Positions 9,266 to 20,202 of a DNA stretch of 64,000 nucleotides are shown here, piece after piece. Below the pieces are notes generated by a model, which made no database searches, had not been told where the DNA came from, and was given only the letters and a program-made list of their open reading frames with translations. The DNA lies in assembly GCA_023376005.1 (NCBI GenBank), contig CM042141.1, positions 90,719,831-90,783,830 of the forward strand, written 5' to 3'. This stretch comes from Doryteuthis pealeii (lineage: Eukaryota; Mollusca; Cephalopoda; Myopsida; Loliginidae). The translations under genes were made by a program, and so were the position numbers. The first letter of the stretch is position 1. Each line of letters opens with the position of its first letter.

Positions 9266-9743
9266 AAGATGCTGACTGTGGGTGGGGAATTGGGCTGATT
9301 TATTTTTATGGCATACGACCCTACACCCCCCCCCAAAAAAAAAAGAAGAAAAAAAGGAAACTAATGATTTTAAAAGAAAATTAACTCTTTCATAATCAAA
9401 TTAGATTGAAATGTTTTAGTAATAATTTATTTATCTATTTATTGTGCAACTAACCTTTTACAGAAGGTATGACCAACATTCCAACAGGACAGCATCTCCC
9501 CCTTTCTTTAAAATTTTATAAAAAAGTCAAAATTGTAAATTTTCATCTCTTTTAATTTTCTTCTAGAGAGAGATTTAAAAAAAAAAAACCTGGAAAAAAT
9601 GCACTATTTTGACGGAGGCGGATTTTAATTCAATAAACATGATTTAAAACATTTGACTTATAAAAAACAACTTTCCTCTTCATAATACAGTAAATATTAT
9701 GTTAATTTCCATTCATTTTATTTGATTTTTTATCAACAGCAGG

Positions 9744-10557
9744 TACTGTAGGTACCACCAATTTTCCCTGTAAAATATACCCCCCCCCCCGCGCTATATT
9801 TAATACAATAAAACTTGCATAAAGGTTAATATTATCTTTAAATTTTTTTGTCCATTCGAAAGAAGAAACATTAAACAAACTCCTGATTATTTTTTTTTTA
9901 AATTTCAGCTTATGAAAATAATGAAAATTATAAACGAAAAACAATGTTTACATTTTTGCACCGTTAAATCAATTGAAATTTAATGTAGCCAAAAACAATT
10001 TTAGACTAGAGGCTTTTTAAAAATTCTATGAAAAATCAATTAATGGTCCAATTTCACGAAAATTTCCATAATTACACACCTTTTAATGAAAATATGTCTG
10101 AAATAGTTTTTTCCTAAAATATATTAGGGGAAATATTTTTACGAGGTCTACCACCACCCCCACCACCCATTTTATTTTATGAAATATGAAAAAGTGAACG
10201 GACAAAAAATGATTTTTTACTTTTTTTCTATAAAGATAAGAGTCTGAATAATTATATCAGAAGATTTTTTATAAGTTTCGATGCGAGAGTTTTTTAGTAA
10301 AAGAACCATGAATACAGAATTCTGCTAAAAATATCAACAAAGAAACTGACCATGTTATAAACAGTTATTAAGTTATGTAATTTTTCTCCAATCGGATAAT
10401 TTGATCTTTGCATTAACTGTTTTTCTTTATAACAACTCTTTATGTTCGTTATTTCTTTTTTGCAAGATCAAAACTTTTTAAAAAGTTCAAAAATGTTTAT
10501 CTTCCTTCAATATGGCCTAAACTGATCACGTGACGTATTTTGGTGGTACCTACAGTA
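9744..10557. mobile_element. DNA-transposon-like element with GGTACCACC termini, copy 1
   Basis: The left end TACTGTAGGTACCACCAA (9744) is mirrored exactly by the right end finishing at 10557. A second copy at 26967-27474 keeps only TAGGTACCACCAA, so the element proper probably starts at GGTACCACC with a TA duplication and sits in a palindromic target here. There is no transposase frame. TA target sites are typical of Tc1/mariner-type elements; the assignment is inference. Confidence 0.65.
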
Positions 10558-11040
10558 CAAATAATCACAAAGAAGTTTGGGTTGTAATTAAAAAATTGTC
10601 CTTTATGTGTATTATAAATTGTATCAAATGAACAACAAGTTACAAAGATGTGGTTTGTTGAATGAACTATCCTTTTTACAAGTTTTTATTAGTGTTAAAG
10701 CTTACTTGTATCTGTTCACCCGGTTCGAGGAGGATTGGTATTTGTGAACTTGTCTGTTCGCTGGCCGCTGCCTTTTCTGCTCTCTACTACTATAAATCTT
10801 CCCCCCTCCCCCTGCTCTCAGAATGTTTGTTAGTTGGCGGGATTTTGAATTTTTGGCGTCGGTCAGTCTGGCTTTGTCTCTTTTTAGAATACGATCCTTT
10901 TTTTTTTCTTTGTTCCTCCAAACCTGGTCCAACAAAAATCTACAGCTCATGAACCATTACACCGTCATTATTGGCCCGCAACAATGGCGCGTCGATATTT
11001 GTTGAAACTTTGATTCAACAAATATCGACGATAAAAAAAC
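10558..11040. other. GC-richer spacer with a perfect 17-bp hairpin
   Basis: The spacer between two inverted element arms has no repeat match elsewhere in the window. At its end CGTCGATATTTGTTGAA (10990-11006) is followed by seven bases and the exact complement (11014-11030). No gene was recognised in either strand. Confidence 0.5.
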
Positions 11041-11149
11041 AATTTTTACATTTTTTCTATAAAGATAAGAGTCTGAATAATTATATCAGATTTCTTTGAA
11101 CATTTGTTTTTTCCTTTGCAATTCAATTAAAAGAGCAAGTAAAAGTTTT

Positions 11150-11745
11150 CAAAGAATAATATTATGACATTTTTTTAGCAGAATTCAGAATTCATGATTT
11201 TATTTTTACTAAAATAAATCACTTATATAAACTTATAAAAATCTTCTAGTATAATTATTCAGTCTCTTATCTTTATAGAAAAAAAATTAAAGATCGGATT
11301 TTATCGCTTCATTTTTTCAGATTTCATAAAATTAAATGGGAGGGGTAGACCTCGTAAAAAATTATATTTATTTCCGCAAATATATTTTAGGAAAAAAACT
11401 ACTTTAAACATAATTGCATCAATAGGTGAATAAGTATCGAAAATTTCGTGAAAATTTGAATCTTAATTGATTTTTCATAGATTTTTTTTAAAAGCCTGTT
11501 GTCGTAAATTGTTTTAGGCTACGTTAAATTTTAATTGATTTAATGGTGCGAAAATGTAAACATTGTTTTCGTTCATAATTTTCATTATTTCCGTAAACAG
11601 AATTTAAAATTTAAAAATCATCAGGAGTTTTTTTTAATGTTTCTTCTTTCAAATGGCCCTAAAATGTTGAATATAATATTAAGCTTTATTCAAGTTTCAT
11701 TGTGTTAAATATAGGGAGGGGGTAAATTTTATACATCAGATTGGA
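11150..11745 (-). mobile_element. GGTACCACC-family element arm, inverted relative to copy 1
   Basis: Read on the minus strand from 11745 down, the order of blocks follows copy 1 from 9765 onward: TTTACCCC..., GAAAGAAGAAACATTAA, TTTCATTAATTGATT-type blocks, then the TTCTGCTAAAAA block near 11180. The terminal GGTACCACC is missing at 11745. A separate short direct copy of the ATAAAGATAAGAGTCTGAAT block lies at 11060-11090. The pair makes a fold-back of about 2 kb. Confidence 0.6.
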
Positions 11746-11955
11746 CGTCTCTTGAATCTGCAAAGACACAGGGCAGTCAGTGCCATCGAGGCAGAATCTG
11801 AACAGAAAAAATCCCTAGATTGTCGCAACTGTGAGAAAAACCAGAAATGGTCGATTTGAATGTACAACAAGGTGTTATATTTCAGTTTTGGTTGAATATT
11901 ACACTTCACTCGGAAGTAAGTGACACCTGGTTGGTTTCTTTCAACTAGCTTCTTT

Positions 11956-11960
<5 letters not shown>
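11746..11960. other. Sequence with no recognised gene
   Basis: Moderately complex sequence between the inverted arm and a (TC)n tract. Frames are short and show no family feature. Confidence 0.35.

Positions 11961-12009
<49 letters not shown>
11960..12009. repeat. (TC)n microsatellite
   Basis: About 50 bp of TC repeats. Confidence 0.9.
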
Positions 12010-12012
<3 letters not shown>

Positions 12013-12098
12013 CTGCTCAACAGCGACACCAGACCACTGTCAAAAACTTAAGCACTGTTGCACTGTGGTTTCACGCCAGAAAAGTTTGTTTTTCTTAG

Positions 12099-12174
12099 AA
12101 CAACAACAACAACAACAACAACAAAAAAATAGATCAAAAGAATTATTTTCCTATTTCGTGCATGCCCAAAAAAG

Positions 12175-12228
<54 letters not shown>
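12099..12228. repeat. (CAA)n, then compound (TA)n(TG)n microsatellites
   Basis: CAA repeats at 12099-12125 are followed, after a short spacer, by TA at 12175-12198 and TG at 12199-12228. Confidence 0.9.
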
Positions 12229-12232
<4 letters not shown>

Positions 12233-12489
12233 GATAACACAACAAGTGTAGTGATTTCGTGCGTGAAATGCCTCTTCTTATGAAAATAATAAAAGAAAAA
12301 AGACAATTTGCTTTTTTTTCTTTTCTGGCTGGCAATTTAAAAATTGTATTACCCACCCACTTGAAATGAGCATGTGGTGAGCCGGAAGTTAACGCTTTGA
12401 AAGCAGAAATAAAATGACGAAAATAAGAAAGATGTGCATAGGATCAGCGCAGGTAGAAAAAATAGAAATATTTAAAATGATAATTTTCA

Positions 12490-12575
12490 ACCAATCAGAA
12501 GCGTTCGCGCCATAAAAAAAAAAAAGAATTTTTTTTTAAAAAGACCGATTTCAATCCTAGCGAGTCCTATAAAAA
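12490..12575 (+). promoter_or_regulatory. Orphan CCAAT plus TATA-like arrangement
   Basis: ACCAATCAGAAGCG near 12491 lies about 80 bp upstream of CCTATAAAAACG near 12569. The spacing resembles a compact promoter, but no coding exon or RNA gene follows that I can identify, so chance is quite possible. Confidence 0.2.
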
Positions 12576-12932
12576 CGAAGGTTTTCAAAGAAAAGTTCAG
12601 AAGACAAACTTATGCCTAATTATTCCATGTCGCTCGACTCCGAAATATTTGCCAACCGCTGAATGTATTACAAACTATATCTTTCTCTCTCTCTCTAAAG
12701 TTACTTCACTGCTGATATATTGAGCATTACCCATTCTTTCTCATTTGGAGTTAATTCAACACTTCTTTTTTTTCTAATTACATAAACTTTTTAAAAAGCA
12801 TATTCTGCAGGACTTTGATCAGTATTTTTGACTACTCTAATCTATTTGTTTTAATACACATATTACTTGTTGAATTTATGAGTTATCTGTTTTTCTGTCT
12901 TAATATATGACCGTATTATTATGTGTTTGTTG

Positions 12933-12935
<3 letters not shown>

Positions 12936-13008
<73 letters not shown>
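12936..13008. repeat. (TA)n microsatellite
   Basis: About 70 bp of uninterrupted TA, the longest such run in this part of the window. No SINE end abuts it. Confidence 0.9.
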
Positions 13009-13009
<1 letters not shown>

Positions 13010-13507
13010 TTTACAACCACCATAAGCACTTTTTAAAAAATCTCTATTTTTACAAACTGTATGCGTGTCTGAAAGGGTCCAGTTTCTGGTGCCTCCCTCA
13101 TGAAATAATATATATTCGCTCTATGATTCTAGGTGGATTCTCTTTTTGGTCAGACCCAGAACTTTTTGACACACCCATATCTGGTCATAACCCTTTCACT
13201 ATTTTGAGAGTCGCATGTAACTCTCAGTATTTCCTGTGACACGTTTGAGAGCCATATTTGGCTCTCAAAATGCATTTAGAATAAAGGATAAAATCTTGCG
13301 AAAACGTGTGAGTAAACACTTCTAATTTGTCTTGAACAGTGAAATGGTTGAAGAATTTTATTGTTACCAAAAACCCTGAATGAAATTTATTAGATATTTA
13401 CTGACATATTGTAATTTCTTTAGGAATTATAATAAAACATATTATTAACCTACATATAAATAAATAAGAGATTTATTTTATTTTATTTATTTTATTTTTA
13501 ACTTTTT

Positions 13508-13542
13508 AAATCTGGGCAATGCTGGGTAGCTCTGCTAGTTGT
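13508..13542 (+). mobile_element. Helitron-like 3' terminus (copy 3)
   Basis: CTGGGCAATGCTGGGT followed by CTGCTAGT matches the termini at 4998 and 5322, allowing for CpG decay. Confidence 0.35.
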
Positions 13543-13591
13543 AAATAAGAAATTTTTTAATTAAAGACTTTGAGAAATTATTTATTCATTT

Positions 13592-13745
13592 ATTTTGTTT
13601 AATGGCAAATCAACCTCCGCGTGTTATTAAATGCCAAATCCACCCTTTTAAAAGAACAGTTGTGGTACTATTTAACCCATAGCTGACAGTATAGGGGGTT
13701 CACATCTTTCTCAAGTGTATTAGTTATGTTGGGTCAATAAAATAC
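13592..13745 (-). mobile_element. SINE-B fragment
   Basis: The sequence matches the 3' half of SINE-B copies at 41985-42185 and 48035-48248: a TGGCATATCAACC-like terminus followed by GTGGTACTATTTAACCCATA. The tRNA-like head is absent. Confidence 0.6.
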
Positions 13746-14385
13746 GTTTATTTCTATGTGTGGAGTAAAGTGAGGGAGATCCTTTCTGTGATTGGACATA
13801 GCAATCACATGACGAGCTCAGAAGCTTTGGCCCACATATTCAATAGACACCTACAGATCAGTTCCCCGAACAGTCGACCAGAAATTACTTATAAGAGGAC
13901 TGACTCAAATAGAAGATACCAAATATCCTAAATTTCCCTCTCCATCAGACAGCTAGGTATCTCAAACTTGATCCTATATATAGGAAGAACATTTATATTG
14001 ATACTCATTGTTTTTGTTGTTTGATAAATCGTTAGAATTAAACTAAGTTTTAATTCATTTATTTGTTGTTCTTAGTCTTAGAATAAATGCTATACTAACA
14101 CGATTATCGGCATCACAGTCTCGGAAGACCATAGATTTCCTCTCATGGACACAGAAAGCCAGAGCAAGGTGTATGGCGATGTAAGCGACGGGGCCCTCCT
14201 ATCTGCTTCGATGGTGTGGTCCGAAGGAATGGTGAACCAAAACGTTTAGAGTCAGATCGGCTGCAGAGATTGCGAAATAATGCTTTACACACTGAACTGT
14301 CCAAGCCGTATTTTCGGTGAGGGTTTTCTCCCTTGGCCCTTTTCTCTCCAGAGGATACCCACAAGGCAGGGAATGGGGCTTAGTT
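13746..14385. other. Moderately complex sequence, no gene recognised
   Basis: The stretch holds a short palindrome TCCTATATATAGGA near 13971 and GC-richer DNA at 14110-14370 that joins directly to a SINE-A piece, so it may be another repeat. No family feature was found in the frames. Confidence 0.35.
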
Positions 14386-14510
14386 GGAGTCATACCTTTC
14401 CCAAGAGTATTAGCGCTATGTGAAATACAAACAGCCTCGTCCAGCATTTGAAATCGTCTCGTTGTGCCCATTTCCTATGACGGTGACCATTACACCACGC
14501 GCTTCCACAA
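14386..14510 (-). mobile_element. SINE-A copy (5' half)
   Basis: The minus-strand head contains GTGGTGTAATGGTCACCGTC and a damaged B box, followed by the first part of the body (ACATAGCGCTAATACTCTTG). The 3' half is missing. Confidence 0.65.
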
Positions 14511-14529
14511 ACACGATAGTTCTTAAGTA

Positions 14530-14612
14530 AACATAATAGTGTGACTGGAGTTCGAACTCTCTTAATATGATCTCGTAGTCGATCACGTTAACCACTACAC
14601 CACGGGGACTCC
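14530..14612 (-). mobile_element. SINE-B head, tRNA-derived
   Basis: The minus strand reads GTGGTGTAGTGGTTAACGTG (A-box region) and GAGAGTTCGAACTCC (B box), a well-kept pol III promoter pair. It lies right next to a SINE-A head and is followed by a SINE-C copy. Confidence 0.65.
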
Positions 14613-14635
14613 CACTAAAGTAAATGAATAGATAA

Positions 14636-15065
14636 AGTTGGTTGGGTTTTACGGCATGTCAACCCTTGTTGGGTTATTTTATGCCGAAAACATTTTGGTT
14701 TATTTATTCTTGGTGGGTATTCAATCTTTTTTTAAATTCAATTTTTTTAAACATACTTTTTTAAACTCATTTTTTCTATTTAACCTATAGATGGGACTCT
14801 AACAGGTACTACCACTCCGAGTCGGGGTGGATCTGGGAGTAATGGCGATGAAAAGGTTGTCCAAACACACAGAGCTCCAAAATTCAAACTTCACCATCAG
14901 ATGAGGTTTAACGTCAAACCCTGGACACCAAGACCCTCAGCCAACACTTTCTAGCAGATATGATAAAAAGGGCTGGGAGTTTGCCATAAGGGCAAAGGGG
15001 TTGGGACAATCATATGAATGCTAGGGCTTGACATGACCAGCCGATTGATTGAAGGGCCTCTCCAA
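14636..15065 (+). mobile_element. SINE-C copy 1, unclassified repeat of about 420 bp
   Basis: The copy opens with GTTGGTTGGGTTTTACGGCA, has a variable T/A-rich middle, then TAACAGGTACTACCACTCC, and ends near CCAGCCGATTGATTGA. Full or partial copies occur at 32873, 34459, 59488 and (minus) 62672. No tRNA-like promoter was seen, so SINE is only a working label. Confidence 0.65.
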
Positions 15066-15239
15066 CCGCCCATTTAGCTTAAGTAAGGGTCAAAATGGAG
15101 TGTTTCATGTCACTCACAATGGAATTTAACACATGTATTGACAAATAGTACAAAAATATGTTGCAAATGTTTTTGGTATTTGCTACAAGACTTATCTGAG
15201 AGGTGAAATTACAGTTCGTTGGAGAAGTGGCACTAGAAA

Positions 15240-15475
15240 GGGAATTCTGGTCGCCGTGGTTGTAGAGTTCTGTAGAGACGCGTCCGTCGTGGTCAGTTCT
15301 CGTACGATAAGTAAAAAGTAGGGAGTGCTTATTAGAAGCTACACGCCTGGGTAACTACCCTTTTATGGGCTAGGTGTTGGGAGTACTTATTTTAGCGACT
15401 CGCCTCGGTGCCAATCTCCAGCTTTGATTCTCCCACCAACCTCGTGTTGGCGATTCGCCCCCTAGCGGCAGGGGA
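15240..15475 (+). repeat. GC-richer block with internally repeated motif
   Basis: Two similar segments occur in tandem: GGGAGTGCTTATTAGAAGCT (15319) and GGGAGTACTTATTTTAGCGA (15379). A CGATTCGCC-type motif follows. Composition differs from the surroundings. No gene or known family was recognised. Confidence 0.35.
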
Positions 15476-15586
15476 AGATAATTTAACTATCAGATTTCCA
15501 ACAAAACAAACTACTTTGATTCTCTCATTTGCATTTTTCTTTTTTCTTTTTTCAAGAATTATAGTGAATACCCATACGAACTTTCT

Positions 15587-16180
15587 AGTGTTGCAGTTTG
15601 AAGAAATAGAATGGAATTACGACTTGGAAAATGATAGCCTACTTCCGTTGATCAAGCACGGCTCTTATTCAGATGTCCCAATCCAGAAAATGCCTATTCC
15701 TACGTGAGGGCCAAACGAATGGAAAAGGTTGGTGCTTCCAACACAAAGATTCTACAACATACCCACTCTAAAAGGGCGACAAGTTGTGCATCATCAAACG
15801 TATCTGGCACGGAAAAGAAACAAGCTGTTCAAAATGTCTGCCACCAAGTACGACAATTGAATCACAGTGCAAGACTAGGTTCATTCAACAATTTGGAATC
15901 GTTTACAATAATAAAAAAAATGCTGGTTCCCTCAGGTGAATGAACAAAAGTTCTCAGATTTTTTTTTTTTTTTTTTGTACTTGCCCCACGGGTTCGATGA
16001 CCAAGACAAAACGATCAGTTTCACCGATGAGAATGATGGATATTCCGTGTAGTAGTAGTAGTAACAAGTCGAAGGAAGACTCTAGTATTCTATTAACGAA
16101 GAAAGGACTCACAAACGCATTCAATTCAGCAAAACTATTGAATGAAATAGTGAAAGAAAGGAACGTCAGTTTTGAATGAT
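15587..16180 (+). pseudogene. Unrecognised coding-like stretch in three overlapping frames
   Basis: Three frames follow one another and together stay open for almost 600 bp. The first (to 15707) gives FEEIEWNYDLENDSLLP. The second (from about 15704) gives RAKRMEKVGASNTK and ends LVPSGE at 15943. The third (from 15940) gives KRSVSPMRMMDIPC and ends NEIVKERNVSFE at 16179. Composition is protein-like rather than low-complexity. ATTCCTAC|GTGAGG at 15703 and CCCTCAG|GTGAAT at 15935 could be splice donors, and GTGTTGCAG|TTTGAAG at 15599 an acceptor, so exons of an unknown gene are an alternative to a frameshifted pseudogene. I do not recognise the protein. Confidence 0.3.
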
Positions 16181-16231
16181 ATTAGCTGGAGAATAAAAAC
16201 GACTCAAAATGGAAGTGTACAATAGACACAG

Positions 16232-16472
16232 TGAACATGGTTCAAGTCCTGGACAAAGCTGTTTGCATTTCAAGTAGCGCTAATACATTTGTGAAAGGTA
16301 TGAATCCAACTATTCTCCTTCCAGCTATGGGTAAATAGTAGGGCAGACTGTGGCATTTAACCTTGGTTAGGCAACCGTTCAAGAAGGAAAACTCTGAATT
16401 CAAACCTGTTAAACACTGCTTAAAAATCAACTTTGTGTTACATCCTACTCATGCGGAGGGTTGGTAAATACA
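16232..16472 (+). mobile_element. SINE-A copy 4, lacking most of the tRNA head
   Basis: The copy starts at a B-box remnant (GGTTCAAGTCC), runs through the complete body and ends at GGTAAATACAT. A (TA)n run occurs 50 bp further on (16525-16561) rather than directly at the end. Confidence 0.75.
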
Positions 16473-16524
16473 TAGGCGTGAAACTGACAGTTACTAAGCA
16501 GTATTGATTATTGTCTATCCTGTG

Positions 16525-16561
<37 letters not shown>
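16525..16561. repeat. (TA)n microsatellite
   Basis: TA run shortly after a SINE-A copy. Confidence 0.85.
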
Positions 16562-16562
<1 letters not shown>

Positions 16563-16919
16563 CATTTTATTAGCCCATATTCACAACAAAAGACTACGAC
16601 AGGTTTTTGAAGCCTGTGCAATTTCGCTTTTGCCCACCCTTAATAATCGACATGGATTCTTTAATATATCTCCGTTTCTAGCTAAAATAGTGTTAAATAA
16701 TTACAAAATACCAGGCTTCATTTAATTATTTATTTAGTTATCATTCCCACTTTGTTCTCTTTGTTCTCTTAAAAAATCAGTCCATTAATACTTTTTCTCA
16801 TCTTTTGCATTTCTTCGAGTTGCGTCACGCGTCATGACATCTTCGCTGATCAAATACAGTTACATAACTAAAAAGATTTTCATCTCCTGTCACATATAAA
16901 AACATCCATCATTTTCTTC

Positions 16920-16990
16920 ATCCAAGATACATCCTGATGAAGGTTTAATGAAACCGAAATGTTTAAACATCGATAATTAAATTCATGCTA
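16920..16990 (+). ncRNA. Hammerhead ribozyme-like motif (type I, minimal stem III)
   Basis: All core parts occur in order: CTGATGA at 16934-16940, a five-pair stem II (GGTTT at 16942, loop AATG, AAACC ending 16955), GAAA at 16956-16959, a short stem III (TGT-TTAA-ACA, 16960-16969) and the cleavage triplet ATC ending at 16971. After the site, GAT pairs with ATC just before the core, beginning stem I; the rest of stem I is irregular. Very short stem III is typical of retroelement-encoded hammerheads such as those of Penelope-like elements. No reverse transcriptase was found next to it, so the parent element is unknown. Confidence 0.6.
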
Positions 16991-17021
16991 TTTTCGGAAC
17001 ACTTGTTTTTTTTCAAATTTT

Positions 17022-17023
<2 letters not shown>

Positions 17024-17069
<46 letters not shown>
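17024..17069. repeat. (TA)n microsatellite downstream of the ribozyme motif
   Basis: TA run following the hammerhead repeat; the decayed copy at 665 also has a TA run about 130 bp downstream. Confidence 0.85.
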
Positions 17070-17072
<3 letters not shown>

Positions 17073-17092
17073 GGTGGGGTGTGTGTGTATGT

Positions 17093-17245
17093 GTGATTTG
17101 GTGGCATAATGGTTAACAAGTTAGTCTTACAATTACAAGTCATTTCTATTGAGTTTAATCCTAACTGGGCACCCAACTATTGTGACCTTGTGTCAGACTA
17201 GATTTGACAAATACCTTCATATGTCAAAGGTCAGGGAGGATTATG
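17093..17245 (+). mobile_element. SINE-E copy, tRNA-derived
   Basis: GTGGCATAATGGTTAACAAG and the degenerate B box GAGTTTAATCCTAAC form a tRNA-like head. The body CCTTGTGTCAGACTAG matches the elements at 22171 and 60936. Confidence 0.6.
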
Positions 17246-17249
17246 TTTT

Positions 17250-19350
17250 AATAGTCATCCTGTTTCTGTGGCAACACGTTTTTTTTTATACTAATCAAAA
17301 TGATAACAACGACTAAATTGTCTCATGAGAATGTATCAAAATTTATTTTTCGTTGTTTAAAATGATTTTTTTTTCTTTACATTGACTTTATTATTAAAGG
17401 GATTTATTTTTTCCAAATTTTTGAAAAATAAATTTCAGCAACACTATAAATATTTATATTGATAAATCTCTTTTTTTTTCTTTTTTTTTTTTTTTGCAAT
17501 AAAATCACACAAATAATAAAACAGAATTGTTTTCGGATTTAAACTGAAGTTTTACTTCCCGGTCTGAAAAAAAAATGAAAGCGAAAACCGATTGACAAAG
17601 ACATGTAAGCAAGGTTTGATGAACAAAAACGTTATCAATTTAAAAATAGATTAAGTTTGGAAGGCCAATAACTCTTACTAATAGATTAAGAGTTGTCTCC
17701 CTTATATGACAAATTATCTGTTCATTATCTTTAATAATCATTTATACTAACCAAATTAAATACACCCTCCGGGCGATGTAAAATTAAGTTTTTGAAAAAT
17801 ATTGCCTGAGGTGGGTGGGAGTTAAAAATTCAATTTCAATAAACTAAATTTCATACGGTTTGATTTTGTAGAAAAATATTTTTTAAAATTCTTTTCGATA
17901 AATAAAATTTATTTAAAAAATGTTTGTACACTCGATGAATGAATGTAATACACGTTGTTACACTCTTAATCCTTTTTCTTAGACTCTAAGAAAATAAATT
18001 TCGTGTTTATTAATGTAAGAATTTATTTATTGAAGTAAGAATTACATTAATTAAACAACTTTATTTAATTTTTAAAGAATAAAATAAAATGTATATAAAC
18101 TAAAATTAAAAAGCTATTTTAATAATCAATCTGTTACAGAATAGAATTAAACTTGAATTTGTATTGATTAAACAGTAAACAAAATCTTACTCTATTTATC
18201 ACTTTGCTAAAATCAATTCAAATAAACATATTGCAGATGAAAAATAACATCAGTAATAATGAATAACAACTATATGCATTAAGAATAAATATAATAAATA
18301 ATAAATAATAATACATATTGTTACGGCATATACCCAATTTTTCGTCTGCTTTTCATTTTAAAAACGAATTGAAATTTTTTAAATCGATTATTTAAGGTCA
18401 AATTTTTGTCTAAGTCGAAAAGTAGTAACATATGATATTACATAACGTCCTTATTTTTTTGTTCGTGTTTTTCTTTAAATAAGAACAATAGCCGACTGTA
18501 TTGTATAAAACCATAATAAAATAGAATGTAATGAATTATGTGCTGTAATATGTTTCAAAATTTTGTATCTTTTTAAAAAGATATCTTAAACAATTACCTA
18601 AACTCAGGGCATTGCCCAATTTTAATAAAATTTTCAACACAATATTCGTTAAGGACTTAATTCTATAATGAATAGCTTATCTATATACATATAAAAAAAA
18701 CATTGTTGAACTGACACACACACACATAAACACACACACATTAACACACGCACACGCGCAAAAAAAACAACAACTTATTACAACAATAACAAAGTAAATC
18801 ATAAGCCAAGTCAAAAAAGATACAATGTATAGCTTAATTTCCTGTTTTGGACGACTTCTTCCCAAACGAATAAATAAGAAAATAAATGAATAAATTTTTA
18901 TGTCTAGACGTTTTTTTAAAACCTTAGAATTCTAAAAATCATTAAAAGGTTTTATCCTCAGAATTAATTAATATCAAAATTTAAAATTTAATATTTGATA
19001 TTTGATATTTAATATGAAATATAAAATAAGACTATTAATTCAATAATCACGATTAAAAAATTATAAATATTATTATTATCATTATTATTATTATTACAAT
19101 ATTTACCTCCATTATTAAAAATATTATTATTATCAATTATTATTATTAATACTAATACTTTATTATTAATACTGTTATTGATATTAACTATTATCGTTAT
19201 AATTAATAACCATATATTGTATTCATATTATAATCATTATATTAAATTATTATATTATTAATATTGTAGTACTCCTATTTATTCATTTTTTTAAATTAAA
19301 TATCATTACCAAAATACCAAATACAATTATAATATAATTATAATATAAAT
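17250..19350. other. Very AT-rich sequence with no recognised gene
   Basis: Long homopolymer and ATT-type tracts fill the stretch. CA-rich repeats at 18715-18765 are the only ordered feature. No exon, element end or RNA gene could be supported. Confidence 0.5.
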
Positions 19351-19355
19351 ATTAG

Positions 19356-19356
<1 letters not shown>

Positions 19357-19403
<47 letters not shown>

Positions 19404-19421
19404 GTAGTAGTAGTAGTAGTA
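19357..19421. repeat. (TTA)n followed by (GTA)n
   Basis: TTA repeats to about 19403, then TAG/GTA repeats to 19421. Confidence 0.85.
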
Positions 19422-19479
19422 TTTAATTTTTAACATTACTAGAATATCAAATCATTATCATCATTCTCATCTATAATCC

Positions 19480-19868
19480 TCAGCAAATTGTTAACTATTA
19501 TTGTTAATTTCAACACTATTCACTCTGTCACTAACCTTAAATTAATTATGATTACTATAGTAATTTAATATTGAAGAGAAAGTTTATGATATTGATTTAA
19601 TTAATTAGTAATTATTGGTTATAGTAATATTGATAATAGTAATATAATTATTAATAAATTATTAAAAAAGAAGAGGAAGAATATTGATGTGAATAATTTA
19701 TTATTATCAATGAATAATTTAGTATGGTTGTTAATGATAAGGATAATAATTTAATATTGATGGTAATCAATGATTTTATTTGTTATTTTTTATTATAATT
19801 GACAATATTTAAGGTTAGTGATAGAGTGAATAGTATTGAAATTAACAATAATAGTTAACAATTTCCTG
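19480..19868. repeat. Inverted repeat with arms of about 65 bp
   Basis: AAATTGTTAACTATTATTGT starting at 19485 is mirrored by ACAATAATAGTTAACAATTT ending near 19864. The match extends through a TTCACTCT block in both arms. The interior of roughly 250 bp is AT-rich. It may be a degraded fold-back element. Confidence 0.6.
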
Positions 19869-20142
19869 CTTCCTACATTTATTAAATGAGTTTGATATAG
19901 ATATTCATAGGTGTTTTGGATTAACTTATTGAAAACTTTAAAATAAAGAAATTGGTTTCTGATAATTTTTATTATAATATTATTAATAATAATAATAAAT
20001 ATGGTAATTAATAATTAATAATAATTGATAACAATATTAATAGTATGAATTAAAAATTATTAATGGTAACTAATATTTATTTTATTTGAATATCAATGTA
20101 ATTAATATCAAAAATATTAATGAGAATGAATTGAGGAATAGA

Positions 20143-20143
20143 A

Positions 20144-20202
<59 letters not shown>

